Shown here: positions 9,378 through 18,998 of the stretch, one piece after another
How the letters are laid out: each line of letters opens with the position of its first letter
Numbering within the stretch: the stretch's first letter is position 1
Source of the DNA: Sphingomonas bacterium
GTDB lineage: Bacteria > Pseudomonadota > Alphaproteobacteria > Sphingomonadales > Sphingomonadaceae
NCBI RefSeq assembly: GCF_903642285.1
Contig: NZ_CAHJWJ010000004.1
Coordinates: forward strand, 62,001 to 126,000
Direction: 5' to 3'
DNA length: 64,000 nucleotides
Position numbers and translations under genes: made by a program
The notes under the pieces: model-generated
The model's database searches: none
Seen by the model: the letters and a program-made list of their open reading frames with translations, nothing else
What the model was told of the DNA's origin: nothing

Positions 9378-10241
9378 ATGCCAGTCACGACATTGCCGCG
9401 ACGCTGGCACTTGCCGACCCGGCGGCGACGCGCCCTGTTGCCGGGATTCGGCCTGACCTTCGGGTTCAGCATGGTGTGGCTGTGTCTCATCGTCCTGATC
9501 CCGCTGTCGGCATTGTTCGTGCGCGCAGCGGGGCTCAGCTGGGGCGCGTTCGTCGCGGTCGGTTTTTCCGCGCGGGCGGTGGCGGCGTACCGGCTGAGCT
9601 TCGGTGCGGCGTTCCTGGCGGCAGGCGTGAATACCGCCTTCGGTCTGCTCGTCGCCTGGGTCCTGGTCCGCTACCGCTTCCCTGCGCGCCGCGTGGTCAG
9701 CGCGCTGGTCGATCTGCCCTTCGCCTTGCCGACCGCTGTGGCGGGAATCGCGCTGACCGCGCTCTATGCCCCCAATGGCTGGATCGGGCGGCTGCTGGTG
9801 CCGCTCGGCATCCAGATCGCGTTCAAGCCCGTGGGTGTGGTCGTCGCGTTGCTGTTCATCGGCCTGCCCTTCGTCGTTCGATCGGTGGAGCCGGTGCTGG
9901 CCGACCTCGCGAAGGACGTCGAGGAAGCCGCCGCGACGCTTGGCGCGAGCGCGTTCCAGACGTTTCGCCGGGTGATCCTACCGTCGATCCTGCCGGCGTT
10001 GCTCACCGGGTTCGCACTCGCCTTCGCGCGCGGCATCGGCGAATATGGATCGGTGATCTTCATCGCCGGCAACATGCCCTATGTGTCCGAAATCGCACCG
10101 TTGATGATCGTCAGCGAACTCGAACAATATAATTATGCGGCTGCCACCGCCATCGCGACGATCATGCTGGCGGCATCCTTCGCGATGCTGCTGGTCATCA
10201 ACGGGCTGCAGGTCTGGATGCGGCGGCGGAGCGCGACATGA
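9378..10241 (+). CDS. cysT: Sulfate ABC transporter permease
   Basis: Inner-membrane permease, 287 residues with about six hydrophobic segments. The cytoplasmic EAA loop is seen as [15 protein letters not shown], and the family sequence [16 protein letters not shown] is present. The ATG at 9378 follows the sbp stop by 20 bases. Its stop overlaps the cysW start by four bases, the usual sign of translational coupling. It pairs with CysW to form the sulfate channel. Confidence 0.95.
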   Translation: MPVTTLPRRWHLPTRRRRALLPGFGLTFGFSMVWLCLIVLIPLSALFVRAAGLSWGAFVAVGFSARAVAAYRLSFGAAFLAAGVNTAFGLLVAWVLVRYRFPARRVVSALVDLPFALPTAVAGIALTALYAPNGWIGRLLVPLGIQIAFKPVGVVVALLFIGLPFVVRSVEPVLADLAKDVEEAAATLGASAFQTFRRVILPSILPALLTGFALAFARGIGEYGSVIFIAGNMPYVSEIAPLMIVSELEQYNYAAATAIATIMLAASFAMLLVINGLQVWMRRRSAT

Positions 10242-11065
10242 CCCTGTCGCGGCCCCGGCGTGCGCGGCCGGTCTTGATCGGCATCGCGCTCGCCTATCTC
10301 GCGCTCATCCTCCTGCTGCCGCTCATCCTCGTCTTCGTCCAGGCGCTGGCGAAGGGGTTCGACGCCTATGTCGCTGCGATCGCCGACGCCGATGCCCGCT
10401 CGGCGATCTGGCTGACCCTTCTCGTGGCCGCGATCAGCGTGCCGGTGAACGTCGCGTTCGGTCTTGCCGCGGCCTGGTCGCTGACGAAGTTCGACTTTCT
10501 CGGCAAGGCATTCGTCATCAGCCTGATCGACCTGCCCTTCTCCGTATCGCCGGTCGTCGCTGGGCTCGTGTACGTGCTGATCTTCGGTGCGCAGGGCTGG
10601 TTCGGCGGGTGGCTGGTCAGCCACGATGTCCGGATCGTGTTCGCTGTACCCGGCATCGTGCTGGCGACGATCTTCGTGACCTTTCCCTTCGTCGCACGCG
10701 AACTCATCCCGCTGATGGCCGAACAGGGCCGCGGTGAGGAGGAGGCGGCGCTGTCGCTCGGCGCGGGCGGGTGGCAGATGTTCTGGCGCGTGACCTTGCC
10801 CAACATCCGCTGGGGGCTGCTGTACGGCGTGCTGCTTTGCAATGCGCGGGCGATGGGCGAATTCGGCGCGGTATCGGTCGTGTCCGGGCATATCCGCGGC
10901 GAAACCAACACGATGCCGTTGCAGGTAGAGGTGCTGTACAATGAATACAGCTTCGCCGCCGCGTTCGCGGTCGCGTCGCTGCTCGCGCTGTTGGCGCTCG
11001 TCACGCTCGTCGTGAAGAGCGTGCTCGAATGGCGTTACGATATCGGCGGACGGGGGCATTTATGA
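10238..11065 (+). CDS. cysW: Sulfate ABC transporter permease
   Basis: Second permease of the sulfate importer, 275 residues. It shows [17 protein letters not shown], the coupling loop [16 protein letters not shown] and the CysW-type segment [19 protein letters not shown]. It overlaps cysT upstream and cysA downstream by four bases each (ATGA junctions), so all four transporter genes are surely one transcript. Confidence 0.95.
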   Translation: MTLSRPRRARPVLIGIALAYLALILLLPLILVFVQALAKGFDAYVAAIADADARSAIWLTLLVAAISVPVNVAFGLAAAWSLTKFDFLGKAFVISLIDLPFSVSPVVAGLVYVLIFGAQGWFGGWLVSHDVRIVFAVPGIVLATIFVTFPFVARELIPLMAEQGRGEEEAALSLGAGGWQMFWRVTLPNIRWGLLYGVLLCNARAMGEFGAVSVVSGHIRGETNTMPLQVEVLYNEYSFAAAFAVASLLALLALVTLVVKSVLEWRYDIGGRGHL

Positions 11066-12096
11066 GCATCGCCCTCAAAGCCGTCGGAAAGGCGTTCGGC
11101 ACGGTCGACGCGCTTCGGCAGATCGATCTGGCGGCGCAGCCGGGCGAGTTTCTCGCGCTGCTCGGCCCGTCGGGGTCGGGCAAGACGACGCTGCTTCGGA
11201 TCATGGCCGGGCTGGAATTTCCCGATACCGGCAGCGTGCATTTCGATGGCGAGGACGTGACCCGAAAGGCGGTCGCGGATCGCCGGATCGGCTTCGTATT
11301 CCAGCATTATGCGCTGTTCCAGCATATGACGGTGGCGGACAATGTCGCATTTGGTTTGACCGTGCGGCGGCGGCGCGACCGGCCGAGCCGGACTGCGATC
11401 GCCGCGCGAGCACGGGAACTGCTCGACCTGGTCCAGCTGGGTGAACTCGGCACGCGCTATCCCTCGCAACTGTCCGGCGGGCAGCGGCAGCGGGTGGCGC
11501 TCGCGCGCGCGCTCGCGGTCGATCCACGGCTGTTGCTGCTCGACGAGCCGTTCGGCGCGCTGGACGCGAAGGTCCGCAAGGACCTGCGTCGCTGGCTGCG
11601 CGAACTGCACGAGCGCATGGGGCTGACTTCGGTCTTCGTCACGCACGATCAGGACGAAGCGCTCGAACTCGCGGACCGGGTGGTCGTGATGCGCATGGGT
11701 CGGATCGAACAGATCGATCGGCCCGCGGACATCTACGCCCGCCCCGCCAGCGCGTTCGTCTTCGATTTCGTCGGCGAGGCGAACTGCATTTCGTTGGACA
11801 TCGCCGGCGGCCGGGCGATTTTGGGAGACCGGACGCTGTCGCTGCCGGGACCGGTACCCGCGGACGGTGCGGCCGATCTCTGCTTTCGGCCGCACGATGT
11901 CGCGTTGTCGAACGACGCGGATGCGATCCCGATCACGATCGCCAGCATCCGCCAACGCGGCGGTGGCGTTCGCATCGAGGGTGAGGTGGCGGGCCAGGAT
12001 CGGCGAGTCGAGATCGACATGCCGAACGGCGATGGTCTTCGACAAGGGCAGCGGATCGGCATCCAGCCGACCCGGGCGTTTCTCTATCCGCGGTAG
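11062..12096 (+). CDS. cysA: Sulfate ABC transporter ATP-binding protein
   Basis: ATPase that powers sulfate import, 344 residues from the ATG at 11062; the frame opens earlier, but only this start gives the four-base overlap with cysW. Walker A is GPSGSGKTT, the ABC signature [15 protein letters not shown], Walker [13 protein letters not shown], and the switch His is in [11 protein letters not shown]. The remaining C-terminal region is the regulatory domain (FRPHDVALS). It ends 13 bases before the stop of the convergent hydrolase gene. Confidence 0.95.
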   Translation: MSIALKAVGKAFGTVDALRQIDLAAQPGEFLALLGPSGSGKTTLLRIMAGLEFPDTGSVHFDGEDVTRKAVADRRIGFVFQHYALFQHMTVADNVAFGLTVRRRRDRPSRTAIAARARELLDLVQLGELGTRYPSQLSGGQRQRVALARALAVDPRLLLLDEPFGALDAKVRKDLRRWLRELHERMGLTSVFVTHDQDEALELADRVVVMRMGRIEQIDRPADIYARPASAFVFDFVGEANCISLDIAGGRAILGDRTLSLPGPVPADGAADLCFRPHDVALSNDADAIPITIASIRQRGGGVRIEGEVAGQDRRVEIDMPNGDGLRQGQRIGIQPTRAFLYPR

Positions 12097-12109
12097 CCGG
12101 CCGACGCGC

Positions 12110-12841
12110 TTATTCTACCCGACCATGCCAATCCATCGAGAGTGCCGAAGCCCGGTCCGAACGCCACGGGCCGATCGCCTTCGCCCCCGCAAACCGCGGC
12201 TGCTCAGCGCGCCGCGCCAGGATCGCGCGCGCATCGCCCACCCCCGGTGCCCGCCCCGCGCCATCACCCGCCGCGGCGACGACGCGGTCGAGCAATTCTA
12301 GACCCTCCGGCCACAGCCCGATCCCGCTGGCGGCGTTGATATGGCCGGCATTGCCGATATCGACGAAATGACTGCCCCACTCCGCCGCCAGGCTATGCGC
12401 ACGGTCGCGCGTGATCCAGGGATCGTCGGTGCTGGCGGCCAGCAACGACGGAAACGGCAGCGGCGTCCGCGGGCTCGGCGCGAGCGCGGTCAATTCGCCG
12501 GGGGCACCTGCGCGGTCGACATCCGCCGGCGCGACCAGCAGCGCCCCGGCGACGGGCCAGCCATAGGGTTGCGGACTGAGCTGCGCCCACCACGCCACCG
12601 CCAGACACCCCAGGCTGTGCGCGACCAGGATGACCGGCGCACCCGCCTGTCGGATCGCCTCGTCCAGCTTCGTCACCCAGCTGTTGCGATGCGGCGTGTT
12701 CCACATGCCCAGATCGGCCCGCACCACGCCGGGCAGCGATGCCTCCCACAGGGTCTGCCAATGCGATGGGCCCGACCCACCCAAGCCCGGCACGGTGAGG
12801 ATCGTCGGTCGAACGGCTTCGTGCGGTGCAAAAGAACCCAT
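12110..12841 (-). CDS. RBBP9/YdeN-type alpha/beta hydrolase
   Basis: A 243-residue serine hydrolase of the RBBP9/YdeN family. Visible are TILTVPGLGGSGPSHWQT, the nucleophile elbow VAHSLGCLA, an Asp in STDDPW and the His in GNAGHINAASG. No signal peptide, so cytoplasmic. The substrate is unknown. The last 50 or so residues extend beyond the usual fold and may be disordered. It is convergent with cysA. Confidence 0.85.
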   Translation of the reverse strand: MGSFAPHEAVRPTILTVPGLGGSGPSHWQTLWEASLPGVVRADLGMWNTPHRNSWVTKLDEAIRQAGAPVILVAHSLGCLAVAWWAQLSPQPYGWPVAGALLVAPADVDRAGAPGELTALAPSPRTPLPFPSLLAASTDDPWITRDRAHSLAAEWGSHFVDIGNAGHINAASGIGLWPEGLELLDRVVAAAGDGAGRAPGVGDARAILARRAEQPRFAGAKAIGPWRSDRASALSMDWHGRVE

Positions 12842-13168
12842 CGCGCCTCTCCTGTCGTTCGAGGATCATGACCCACCGACGCCGAGAGACAGCGACGCTG
12901 GCATCACATTCCCCAAGTTCAAAAGTATATCCTACTGTATTGGTATACAATGGCGATGCGCCGGGACGAACAGTCGGCGCGGCACGCGGAAACAATGATC
13001 GATTCGCTTGCCGACAGGCGGCGGCGAGCTGCGGCGAACGCGGTGAAATGGCCGCCGACTCGCGACCGGCGGGACTTACTCCATGCACAGGCAACGCGGA
13101 TGATTTCGCCGTCACCTACGCCACTTTTCCGACACCGGGGCGTTAGCCATGCAGAGATGGAGGATGAC
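12842..13168 (+). promoter_or_regulatory. Intergenic region with AT-rich promoter-like stretch
   Basis: No convincing gene was found in these 327 bases. An AT-rich patch at about 12912-12952 (with AAAGTATATCC and TTGGTATACAA) stands out from the GC-rich surroundings and is the best place for the promoters of the divergent hydrolase and of the small gene starting at 13169. An ORF continues upstream of 13169 in frame, but its predicted sequence is Arg-rich and lacks coding character. Confidence 0.35.
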
Positions 13169-13567
13169 ATGCCCGCAGACGATCTGATTGCAGCCGCTAC
13201 CCCCGACGATGCCGATGGCGGGGTCGGGCACGATCTGACCGCAGCGCGCGCCGAACTGATCGCGGCGATCGAGGGGGCGGAACCGGGCCGGTCCAATTTC
13301 CCCGCCGAGGGGTCGGACGGCCTCGCCAAGGTCGACGGCGAAGGTCTGTCCTTCGAGCTGCGGCTGAACGGTGAGACGATCCGACTCGACGGCCGAGAGG
13401 TGAACGATATCGCGCCGGACGATTTCAAGTCCTTTCTCGACCGGCAGAGGCTGGCGGTCGAAAACGGCGATTTCGACGAAGCGATCACTCGCGCGCTCGC
13501 GACGCCCGGGCCGGGCAAGGCCTTGGCGCGTGTGCGAGCGATCGGCGCGTCCGACACCGATCGCTAG
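13169..13567 (+). CDS. Acidic hypothetical protein
   Basis: About 132 residues from the ATG at 13169, chosen because GGAGG lies six bases before it (an in-frame ATG at 13157 overlaps that site). The protein is strongly acidic and soluble, begins MPADDLIAAATPDDAD and has LSFELRLNGETIRLDGREVND in the middle. No known domain was recognised. It ends five bases before the stop of the convergent ada gene. Confidence 0.6.
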   Translation: MPADDLIAAATPDDADGGVGHDLTAARAELIAAIEGAEPGRSNFPAEGSDGLAKVDGEGLSFELRLNGETIRLDGREVNDIAPDDFKSFLDRQRLAVENGDFDEAITRALATPGPGKALARVRAIGASDTDR

Positions 13568-13572
13568 ACCGA

Positions 13573-14631
13573 TTAGGCTGACCTGGCCTCGCGCGCGATC
13601 AGCGTTCGCTTGCGCTCGACGCCCCAGGCATATCCCGACAGCGTGCCATCGGTGCGAACGACGCGGTGGCATGGTATGGCGACGGCGATGTCGTTCGCCG
13701 CGCACGCCCCCGCCACGGCGCGCACCGAGGCCGGCGAACCGATATGCACCGCAAGTTCGGCATAGGTCATCGTGCGGCCCGCGGGGATGTCGCGCAGCGC
13801 CTGCCAGACGCGCTGCTGGAAAGCGGTGCCGCGGATGTCGAGCGGCAGGTCGATCGCCAGACCGGGAGCCTCCATCAAGCCGACCACCCGGGCAACCAGC
13901 CGTTCGTACGCCGCATCGTCGCCCACCAGGGTCGCGCGCGGAAACCGGTCCTGCAGATCCTCGGCCAGCACCCCCGGATCATCGCCGATCAGGATCGCGG
14001 CGACTCCCGTCTCGCTGGACGCGACCAGGATCGCGCCCAGCGACGATTGGCCGATCGCGAAGCGGAGCACCTCGTCGGTGCCGCCGGCCTTGTACCGCTT
14101 CGGCGTCATGCCGAGCGTGCCCGCGGCCTGCGCGTAGAATCGCCCACTGCTGTTATACCCCGCGTCGTACATCGCGGCGGTGATGCTGCCGTCCTTTGCG
14201 AGCGCGCCGCGGACCCGTTCCGCCCGGCGAGCGGCGGCATAGCCCTTCGGGGTCAGTCCTGTCGTGCGCTTGAACAAGCGATGGAAATAGGTCGGGCTGA
14301 GGCCGACCGCGGTCGCCATCTCGGTCAGCGAGGGCATGTCCTCCCGCGCCTCGATGAGGCGACAGGCGGCGGCGATGGTAGCGGTCGTAGCCGACGAGGA
14401 GTCGTCGGGTCGGCAGCGCTTGCACGCCCGGAAGCCCGTCGCCTGCGCCTCGGCGAGCGTATCGTGCAACGCGACATTGCCGGGGTTCGCCGCGCGCGAG
14501 GGGCAGGACGGCCGGCAATAGACGCCGGTGGTCGCGACCGAATACCAGAATATGCCGTCGGCATTCGGGTCGCGGGCGAGCACGCGTTCCCAGCGTGGGT
14601 CCGATTGGGTGTCGTTAGCGGTTGCGGTCAC
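13573..14631 (-). CDS. ada: Ada: bifunctional AraC-type regulator / methylated-DNA repair methyltransferase
   Basis: Repairs methylphosphotriesters and O6-methylguanine and activates the adaptive response. The 352 residues show all three parts. The N-terminal zinc module has VYCRPSCPSRAAN and FRACKRCRPD, and its Cys accepts methyl from phosphotriesters. An AraC-type HTH follows (LSPTYFHRLFKRTTGLTPK). The C-terminal methyltransferase has the active site IPCHRVV. Family length and order are normal. It stands alone, with no alkB or alkA beside it in this window. Confidence 0.95.
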   Translation of the reverse strand: MTATANDTQSDPRWERVLARDPNADGIFWYSVATTGVYCRPSCPSRAANPGNVALHDTLAEAQATGFRACKRCRPDDSSSATTATIAAACRLIEAREDMPSLTEMATAVGLSPTYFHRLFKRTTGLTPKGYAAARRAERVRGALAKDGSITAAMYDAGYNSSGRFYAQAAGTLGMTPKRYKAGGTDEVLRFAIGQSSLGAILVASSETGVAAILIGDDPGVLAEDLQDRFPRATLVGDDAAYERLVARVVGLMEAPGLAIDLPLDIRGTAFQQRVWQALRDIPAGRTMTYAELAVHIGSPASVRAVAGACAANDIAVAIPCHRVVRTDGTLSGYAWGVERKRTLIAREARSA

Positions 14632-14721
14632 GGCCAGTCCTTCATCGGCTTCTCAAGTATCCCGTTCATGGCCGACGCGCGATGGGGCCACACTCCGGCT
14701 CTTGCTGTCGTATCCGAACGA

Positions 14722-15510
14722 TCAGAACGCCGGCAGCACCGCGCCCTTGTAATGGTCCTCGATGAACCGGCGGGTGGCGGGGCTGCGCAGCGCGGCGACC
14801 AGTTTCACGACGCGCGGGTCCTTTTCGCCGCCGGGACGGCCGACGACGAAGTTCACATAGGGCGAATGCGCGTCCTCGATGATCAGCGCGTCGCGCAGCG
14901 GGTTGAGCCGGGCGTCCAGCGCGTAATTGGTGTTGATCAGCGCGAGATCGACCTCGTCCAACGTTCGCGGCAAGGTCGCGCCCTCCAGCTCCTTGAACTG
15001 TAGCGCCCTCGGATTGGCGACGATATCGTGCAGCGTCGCGAGCGGATCGTTCGGATGGCGCAGTCGGACCAGCCCCGCCTTTTGCAGCAGCAGCAACGCG
15101 CGGCCGCCATTGCTTGGTTCGTTAGGAATGGCGACGACCGCGCCGTGCGGCAAATCCGCGATCCGCTTCCATTTGTGCGAATAGGCACCCAGAGGTTCGA
15201 CATGGATACCCGCATACGCGACGAGATGCGTGCCGCGCGACCGGTTGAACTCGTCCAGATACGGCTTGGTCTCGAAATAATTCACGTCGATCTGGCGCTG
15301 ATCGACCTGCAGATTGGGTTGCACGTAATCGTTGAAGACGCGGATCTTCAGGTCGACGCCTTCCTTCGCGAGGACGGGTTTCACCGATTCCAATATCTCC
15401 GCATGCGGCACCGCGGTCGCGGCGATGGTCAGCGTACTGGCATCGTCCTTCGATGCGCCCCCGCAGGCGGCAAGCGTCAGCAGGATCGCGGAGAGCAGAA
15501 GCCGTTTCAT
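14722..15510 (-). CDS. metQ: MetQ/NlpA-type substrate-binding lipoprotein
   Basis: Binding protein of a methionine-type ABC importer, 262 residues. It has a lipoprotein signal (LLTLAACGG) and family motifs TAVPHAEILE, NYFETKPYLDEFN, VAIPNEPSNGGRALLLLQ and ALINTNYAL. It is last in the minus-strand operon ATP-grasp, monooxygenase, metN, metI, metQ. The neighbours make a sulfur compound other than methionine a fair candidate ligand, but the sequence does not decide this. Confidence 0.9.
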   Translation of the reverse strand: MKRLLLSAILLTLAACGGASKDDASTLTIAATAVPHAEILESVKPVLAKEGVDLKIRVFNDYVQPNLQVDQRQIDVNYFETKPYLDEFNRSRGTHLVAYAGIHVEPLGAYSHKWKRIADLPHGAVVAIPNEPSNGGRALLLLQKAGLVRLRHPNDPLATLHDIVANPRALQFKELEGATLPRTLDEVDLALINTNYALDARLNPLRDALIIEDAHSPYVNFVVGRPGGEKDPRVVKLVAALRSPATRRFIEDHYKGAVLPAF

Positions 15511-15519
15511 CGAGATATC

Positions 15520-16185
15520 CTAGCGTCGGGTGAAATGACGGGCGAGCCGGTCGCCCACGAACTGGATGGCCTGGACCAGCAGCACGAGCAGCACCACAGT
15601 CACCACCATCACATCGGTCTGGAACCGCTGATAGCCGAAACGGATCGCCAGGTCGCCCAGCCCCCCGGCACCGACCACGCCCGCCATCGCGGTGAACGAT
15701 ACCAAAGCCACCGCGGTGACGGTCGCCCCGGCGATGAGCCCCGGCATCGCTTCGGGGATCAACGCACCCGTCACGATCCGCCACGTCGTCGCGCCCATCG
15801 CGCGCGTCGCCTCGATGACGGTGCGATCCACCTCGCGCAGCGACGCTTCGACCAGCCGCGCGTAGAAGGGCGCGGCCCCGACGACCAATGGCGGGATCGC
15901 GCCGGCGACGCCGAGCGACGTGCCGACCAGCGCCATGGTTACGGGGATCATGACGATCAGCAGGATGATGAACGGGATCGACCGCAGGATATTGACGATC
16001 GTCCCCAGCACCGCGTTCACCGCCCGGTTCGACCCCACCTGCCCGCTGCCGGTCAGGAACAGCAACACCCCGAGCGGCAACCCGAACAGGATCGTCAGCG
16101 CGAGCGATCCGGCCAGCATCGTGAGCGTATCGAGACAGGCCTGGGCGATGTCGGGCCATTCGATATTCGCGAACCGGCCGGTCAC
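15520..16185 (-). CDS. metI: MetI-type ABC transporter permease
   Basis: A 221-residue inner-membrane permease with about five hydrophobic segments. It shows [28 protein letters not shown] and the coupling-loop region [13 protein letters not shown]. Length matches MetI. It overlaps metN by four bases and is followed by metQ after a 9-base gap. Confidence 0.92.
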   Translation of the reverse strand: MTGRFANIEWPDIAQACLDTLTMLAGSLALTILFGLPLGVLLFLTGSGQVGSNRAVNAVLGTIVNILRSIPFIILLIVMIPVTMALVGTSLGVAGAIPPLVVGAAPFYARLVEASLREVDRTVIEATRAMGATTWRIVTGALIPEAMPGLIAGATVTAVALVSFTAMAGVVGAGGLGDLAIRFGYQRFQTDVMVVTVVLLVLLVQAIQFVGDRLARHFTRR

Positions 16186-16916
16186 GCCGCGAGCGCCGCC
16201 AGCATGCGCCGAGTCGCGGGATGCGCGCCACCGGCGAACACATCGGCGACGGTGCCCGTCTCGACCACGACACCCGCGTCCAGCACAGTGACCCGGTCGC
16301 AGATCGCGCGGACGACCGCCATTTCATGCGTGATGAGAACGATCGTCAGCCCGCGTTCGCGATTCAGGTCCCGCAACAGCGCCAGCACGCTTCGCGTCGT
16401 TTCGGGATCGAGCGCGCTCGTCGCCTCGTCGCACAGCAGGATCCGCGGATCGGTCGCCAGCGCGCGGGCGATGCCGACCCGCTGCTTCTGGCCACCCGAC
16501 AATTGCGCCGGATATTTCGTAGCGTGATCGGTCAGTCCGACGCGCGCCAGCAGCGCCGCCACCTTCGCCGCGCGTTCTTCGCCGGGCATGCCGATCAGCT
16601 CGAGCGGGAACGACACATTGCCCGCCGCGGTACGCGACGACAGCAGCCCGAAATTCTGAAAGATCATGCCGATCCGCCGGCGCAGCGCGCGCAGGTTGGT
16701 GGCGGACAGCGACGCGACGTCGACGCCGTCGACCTCGACGCGGCCCGACGATGGCCGTTCGAGCGCGTTGATCAGCCGGATCAGCGTCGATTTGCCCGCG
16801 CCCGATTGACCGATCACGCCGAAGACCTCACCTGCCGCGATCTCCAGCGACACGCCATCCAATGCCGCCGTGCCCGTCCCTGCGAAGCGCTTGCCGACAT
16901 CCACCAGCCGGATCAT
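16182..16916 (-). CDS. metN: MetN-type ABC ATPase lacking the C-terminal regulatory domain
   Basis: ATPase of the importer, with Walker [10 protein letters not shown], signature [15 protein letters not shown], Walker [17 protein letters not shown] and the switch His in VLITHEM. At 244 residues it ends right after the nucleotide-binding domain. Typical MetN is about 340 residues, with a C-terminal NIL/ACT-like domain that binds methionine and shuts down transport. That domain is absent here and no frameshifted remnant is possible, since metI begins at once. It overlaps both neighbours by four bases. Confidence 0.9.
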   Translation of the reverse strand: MIRLVDVGKRFAGTGTAALDGVSLEIAAGEVFGVIGQSGAGKSTLIRLINALERPSSGRVEVDGVDVASLSATNLRALRRRIGMIFQNFGLLSSRTAAGNVSFPLELIGMPGEERAAKVAALLARVGLTDHATKYPAQLSGGQKQRVGIARALATDPRILLCDEATSALDPETTRSVLALLRDLNRERGLTIVLITHEMAVVRAICDRVTVLDAGVVVETGTVADVFAGGAHPATRRMLAALAA

Positions 16917-17929
16917 GCGGTGCCCATCACTTGTCGGGCGAACCGCTCCATCTCCTCGGCCTGCGGACTCATCTGCAGCAGCAGCAGGTCGAGCCCTACG
17001 GCTTCATATTCTGCGATCCGTTCACGCAACTGCTCGGGCGTACCGACCAGATTGGGGCGCAGACCGCGGTTCGATACCGAATATTCCTGGATCTTAAATT
17101 CGCGTTCCAGCTGCGTGCCCGACAGCCACTGGTCGAAATTGGCATAGCCCGCGGGCAGGTCGGTGACATTGGTGATCCGCTCCAGCTCGCGCTTCGCCTC
17201 CGCCTCGCTGTCGCGGACGATCGCATAGGCGGCCATGCCGTACTGCATCGGCGCGCCACCCGCGGCGTCGCGCCGCGCGGCCATGTCGGCGATCTTGGGT
17301 GCGATCGCGGAAGCCGGATCGCCGTGCATCACGTACGCGTCGCACTGTGCGGCGATCATCGCCTTCGCCTTCTCGCTCTCGCCACCGGCGTAGACCGTCG
17401 GTCGATTCGCAGGCTTGGGCGCGCAGATCGCGGCGTCCGTGGCATAGTATTTGCCCGAGAACGTGAAGCGTTCCTCGCTCCAGAGCCCGTCGACCACGGT
17501 CAGCCATTCCGCCGTCCGTGCGTAACGATCGTCATGCTGATCGAATTGCAGGCCATATTGCCTGGCCTCGTCCGCCCACCAGGACGACACGACGTTCAGC
17601 GCCAGCCGCCCGCCCGAAATACGATCGATATTCGCCGCCGCCTTCGCGAACAGCGCGGGGTGGTGGAAGTTCGGCCGCACCGCGACCATCAGCTCGACCG
17701 TTTCGGTGACCGCCGCCAGCGCCGCCGCGGTCGACCAGGCATCGAGCGCGGGCTGTTCGATGCCCTTGATATCGTTCAGGTTCAGCTCGGCGATCAGCGT
17801 CAGGTCGTAGCCCCAACGCTCGGCATCCCGCGTCAGCCGCCTGGTATAGTCCCAGCTCGCCGCCATGCCCTCGTCGGGCACGTTGCGCAGCCAGCCGCCG
17901 AAGACCGGCGTCCAATATCCGTACCGCAT
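16913..17929 (-). CDS. LLM-class flavin-dependent monooxygenase, SfnG/SsuD-like
   Basis: About 338 residues from the ATG at 17929, which shares one base with the upstream stop (TGATG). It resembles FMNH2-dependent dimethylsulfone/alkanesulfonate monooxygenases: [13 protein letters not shown] at the start, [39 protein letters not shown] and YAGGESEKA. Such enzymes break C-S bonds to release sulfite. Being locked in an operon with an importer suggests it acts on the imported compound. The substrate is not known, and a flavin reductase is not adjacent. Confidence 0.85.
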   Translation of the reverse strand: MRYGYWTPVFGGWLRNVPDEGMAASWDYTRRLTRDAERWGYDLTLIAELNLNDIKGIEQPALDAWSTAAALAAVTETVELMVAVRPNFHHPALFAKAAANIDRISGGRLALNVVSSWWADEARQYGLQFDQHDDRYARTAEWLTVVDGLWSEERFTFSGKYYATDAAICAPKPANRPTVYAGGESEKAKAMIAAQCDAYVMHGDPASAIAPKIADMAARRDAAGGAPMQYGMAAYAIVRDSEAEAKRELERITNVTDLPAGYANFDQWLSGTQLEREFKIQEYSVSNRGLRPNLVGTPEQLRERIAEYEAVGLDLLLLQMSPQAEEMERFARQVMGTA

Positions 17930-18843
17930 CAGCCTGCCTCCGCGATCGTCGCGATCAGATAATCCACCAGCCGGTCGTGCGGGTCCCAACCGAGTACATC
18001 CAGCGGCTTCGCCACGAAGTTCGACAGCGCGTTGATGTCGTAGAAGCGCGCCACGCCGTCACGGTCGTCGATCATCACCTCCACGCCGCCGACATCCAGG
18101 TTCGTCGCCCGCGCGATCCGTTCGGCCGCGTCGATCAGCGCCGGATCGGGACGGACCGCGGTCATGCTGATCGCGGACCCTTCCACGCAAGCATCGGCGG
18201 GGCACAGGTCGAACGCACCGCCGCCCGACACCTCGATCGCGTAGAGATAGGCGCGGTCCAGCGTCTCGATCCGCGTGATCGCACCGGCGCGGACGGGGAC
18301 GTAATCCTGCACCAGCAGCACGCCGTCGACGCTGGTCGGCAGTTCGTTCGCGGAGACCCCGTAGCGAAGCTCCGCCATGTTATCGAACCGTGTGATCCCC
18401 GCGCCCGACCCGCCGATATTGGCCTTCACCACCAGCGGAAATCCGATCGTCGCGGCCGCCGCCTCGACATCGGCGGCACGGTGGACGACCCGCGTCGCCG
18501 GGATCGCGAGCCCGAGCGAGGCGATCAGCGACAATTGCCGCGCCTTGGACGCGTCGATCGCGAGCACGTCCGGGCCGTTGATGATCCGCGCCCCCGCCCG
18601 CCGCCAATGGTCGAGCAGCGCCTGCGCGTAGAAGATCGGATGTTCGTCACTGCGCAGGAAACTCGACATCGCGATCCGGTTGAACACGACACGCGCCGGA
18701 CGCCCGTCATCCGCCGGGTCGAAATCGCCGCCCGGTCTCAGCGGCGCATAGCCGACCCCCCGCCGCGCAAGCGCCGCGAACAATGGCGCGAACCATAAGG
18801 GGTGCTCGTACAGGATGGCCAGGTCGTTCAATTCGTTCCCCAT
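17929..18843 (-). CDS. RimK-like ATP-grasp ligase of unknown substrate
   Basis: A 304-residue ATP-grasp protein. It shows the nucleotide-binding segment GFPLVVKANIGGSGAGITRF, the central LVQDYVP and a late acidic metal site GVEVMIDDRDGVARFYDINALSNFV. ATP-grasp enzymes join a carboxylate to an amine or thiol, so this may conjugate or activate an amino-acid-like sulfur compound. It is first in the operon with the monooxygenase and MetNIQ. I do not know a characterised member. Confidence 0.8.
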   Translation of the reverse strand: MGNELNDLAILYEHPLWFAPLFAALARRGVGYAPLRPGGDFDPADDGRPARVVFNRIAMSSFLRSDEHPIFYAQALLDHWRRAGARIINGPDVLAIDASKARQLSLIASLGLAIPATRVVHRAADVEAAAATIGFPLVVKANIGGSGAGITRFDNMAELRYGVSANELPTSVDGVLLVQDYVPVRAGAITRIETLDRAYLYAIEVSGGGAFDLCPADACVEGSAISMTAVRPDPALIDAAERIARATNLDVGGVEVMIDDRDGVARFYDINALSNFVAKPLDVLGWDPHDRLVDYLIATIAEAG

Positions 18844-18998
18844 GTGCGATGCCGGCTCCTTCCATGGTCGGACCCGGCACGCGAGCCCAGCTAAGCTTTA
18901 CCGCACCGAAGCAACGATTGCGGTCCGGCACGACCGTCAGGCGCGGCCCCATCCGCGCGCCTTCAGCGTTTCGTCCGATAGTTACAAGGGGACACCGG

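Noticed and set aside
12919..13557. Minus-strand ORF of 212 codons opposite the acidic hypothetical gene
   Set aside because: Ser/Arg-rich shadow; the plus-strand frame has a good ribosome-binding site and plausible protein composition.
15028..16527. Plus-strand open frame of about 499 codons across metQ, metI and metN
   Set aside because: Antisense to three overlapping transporter genes and rich in Arg, Gln and His without any domain.
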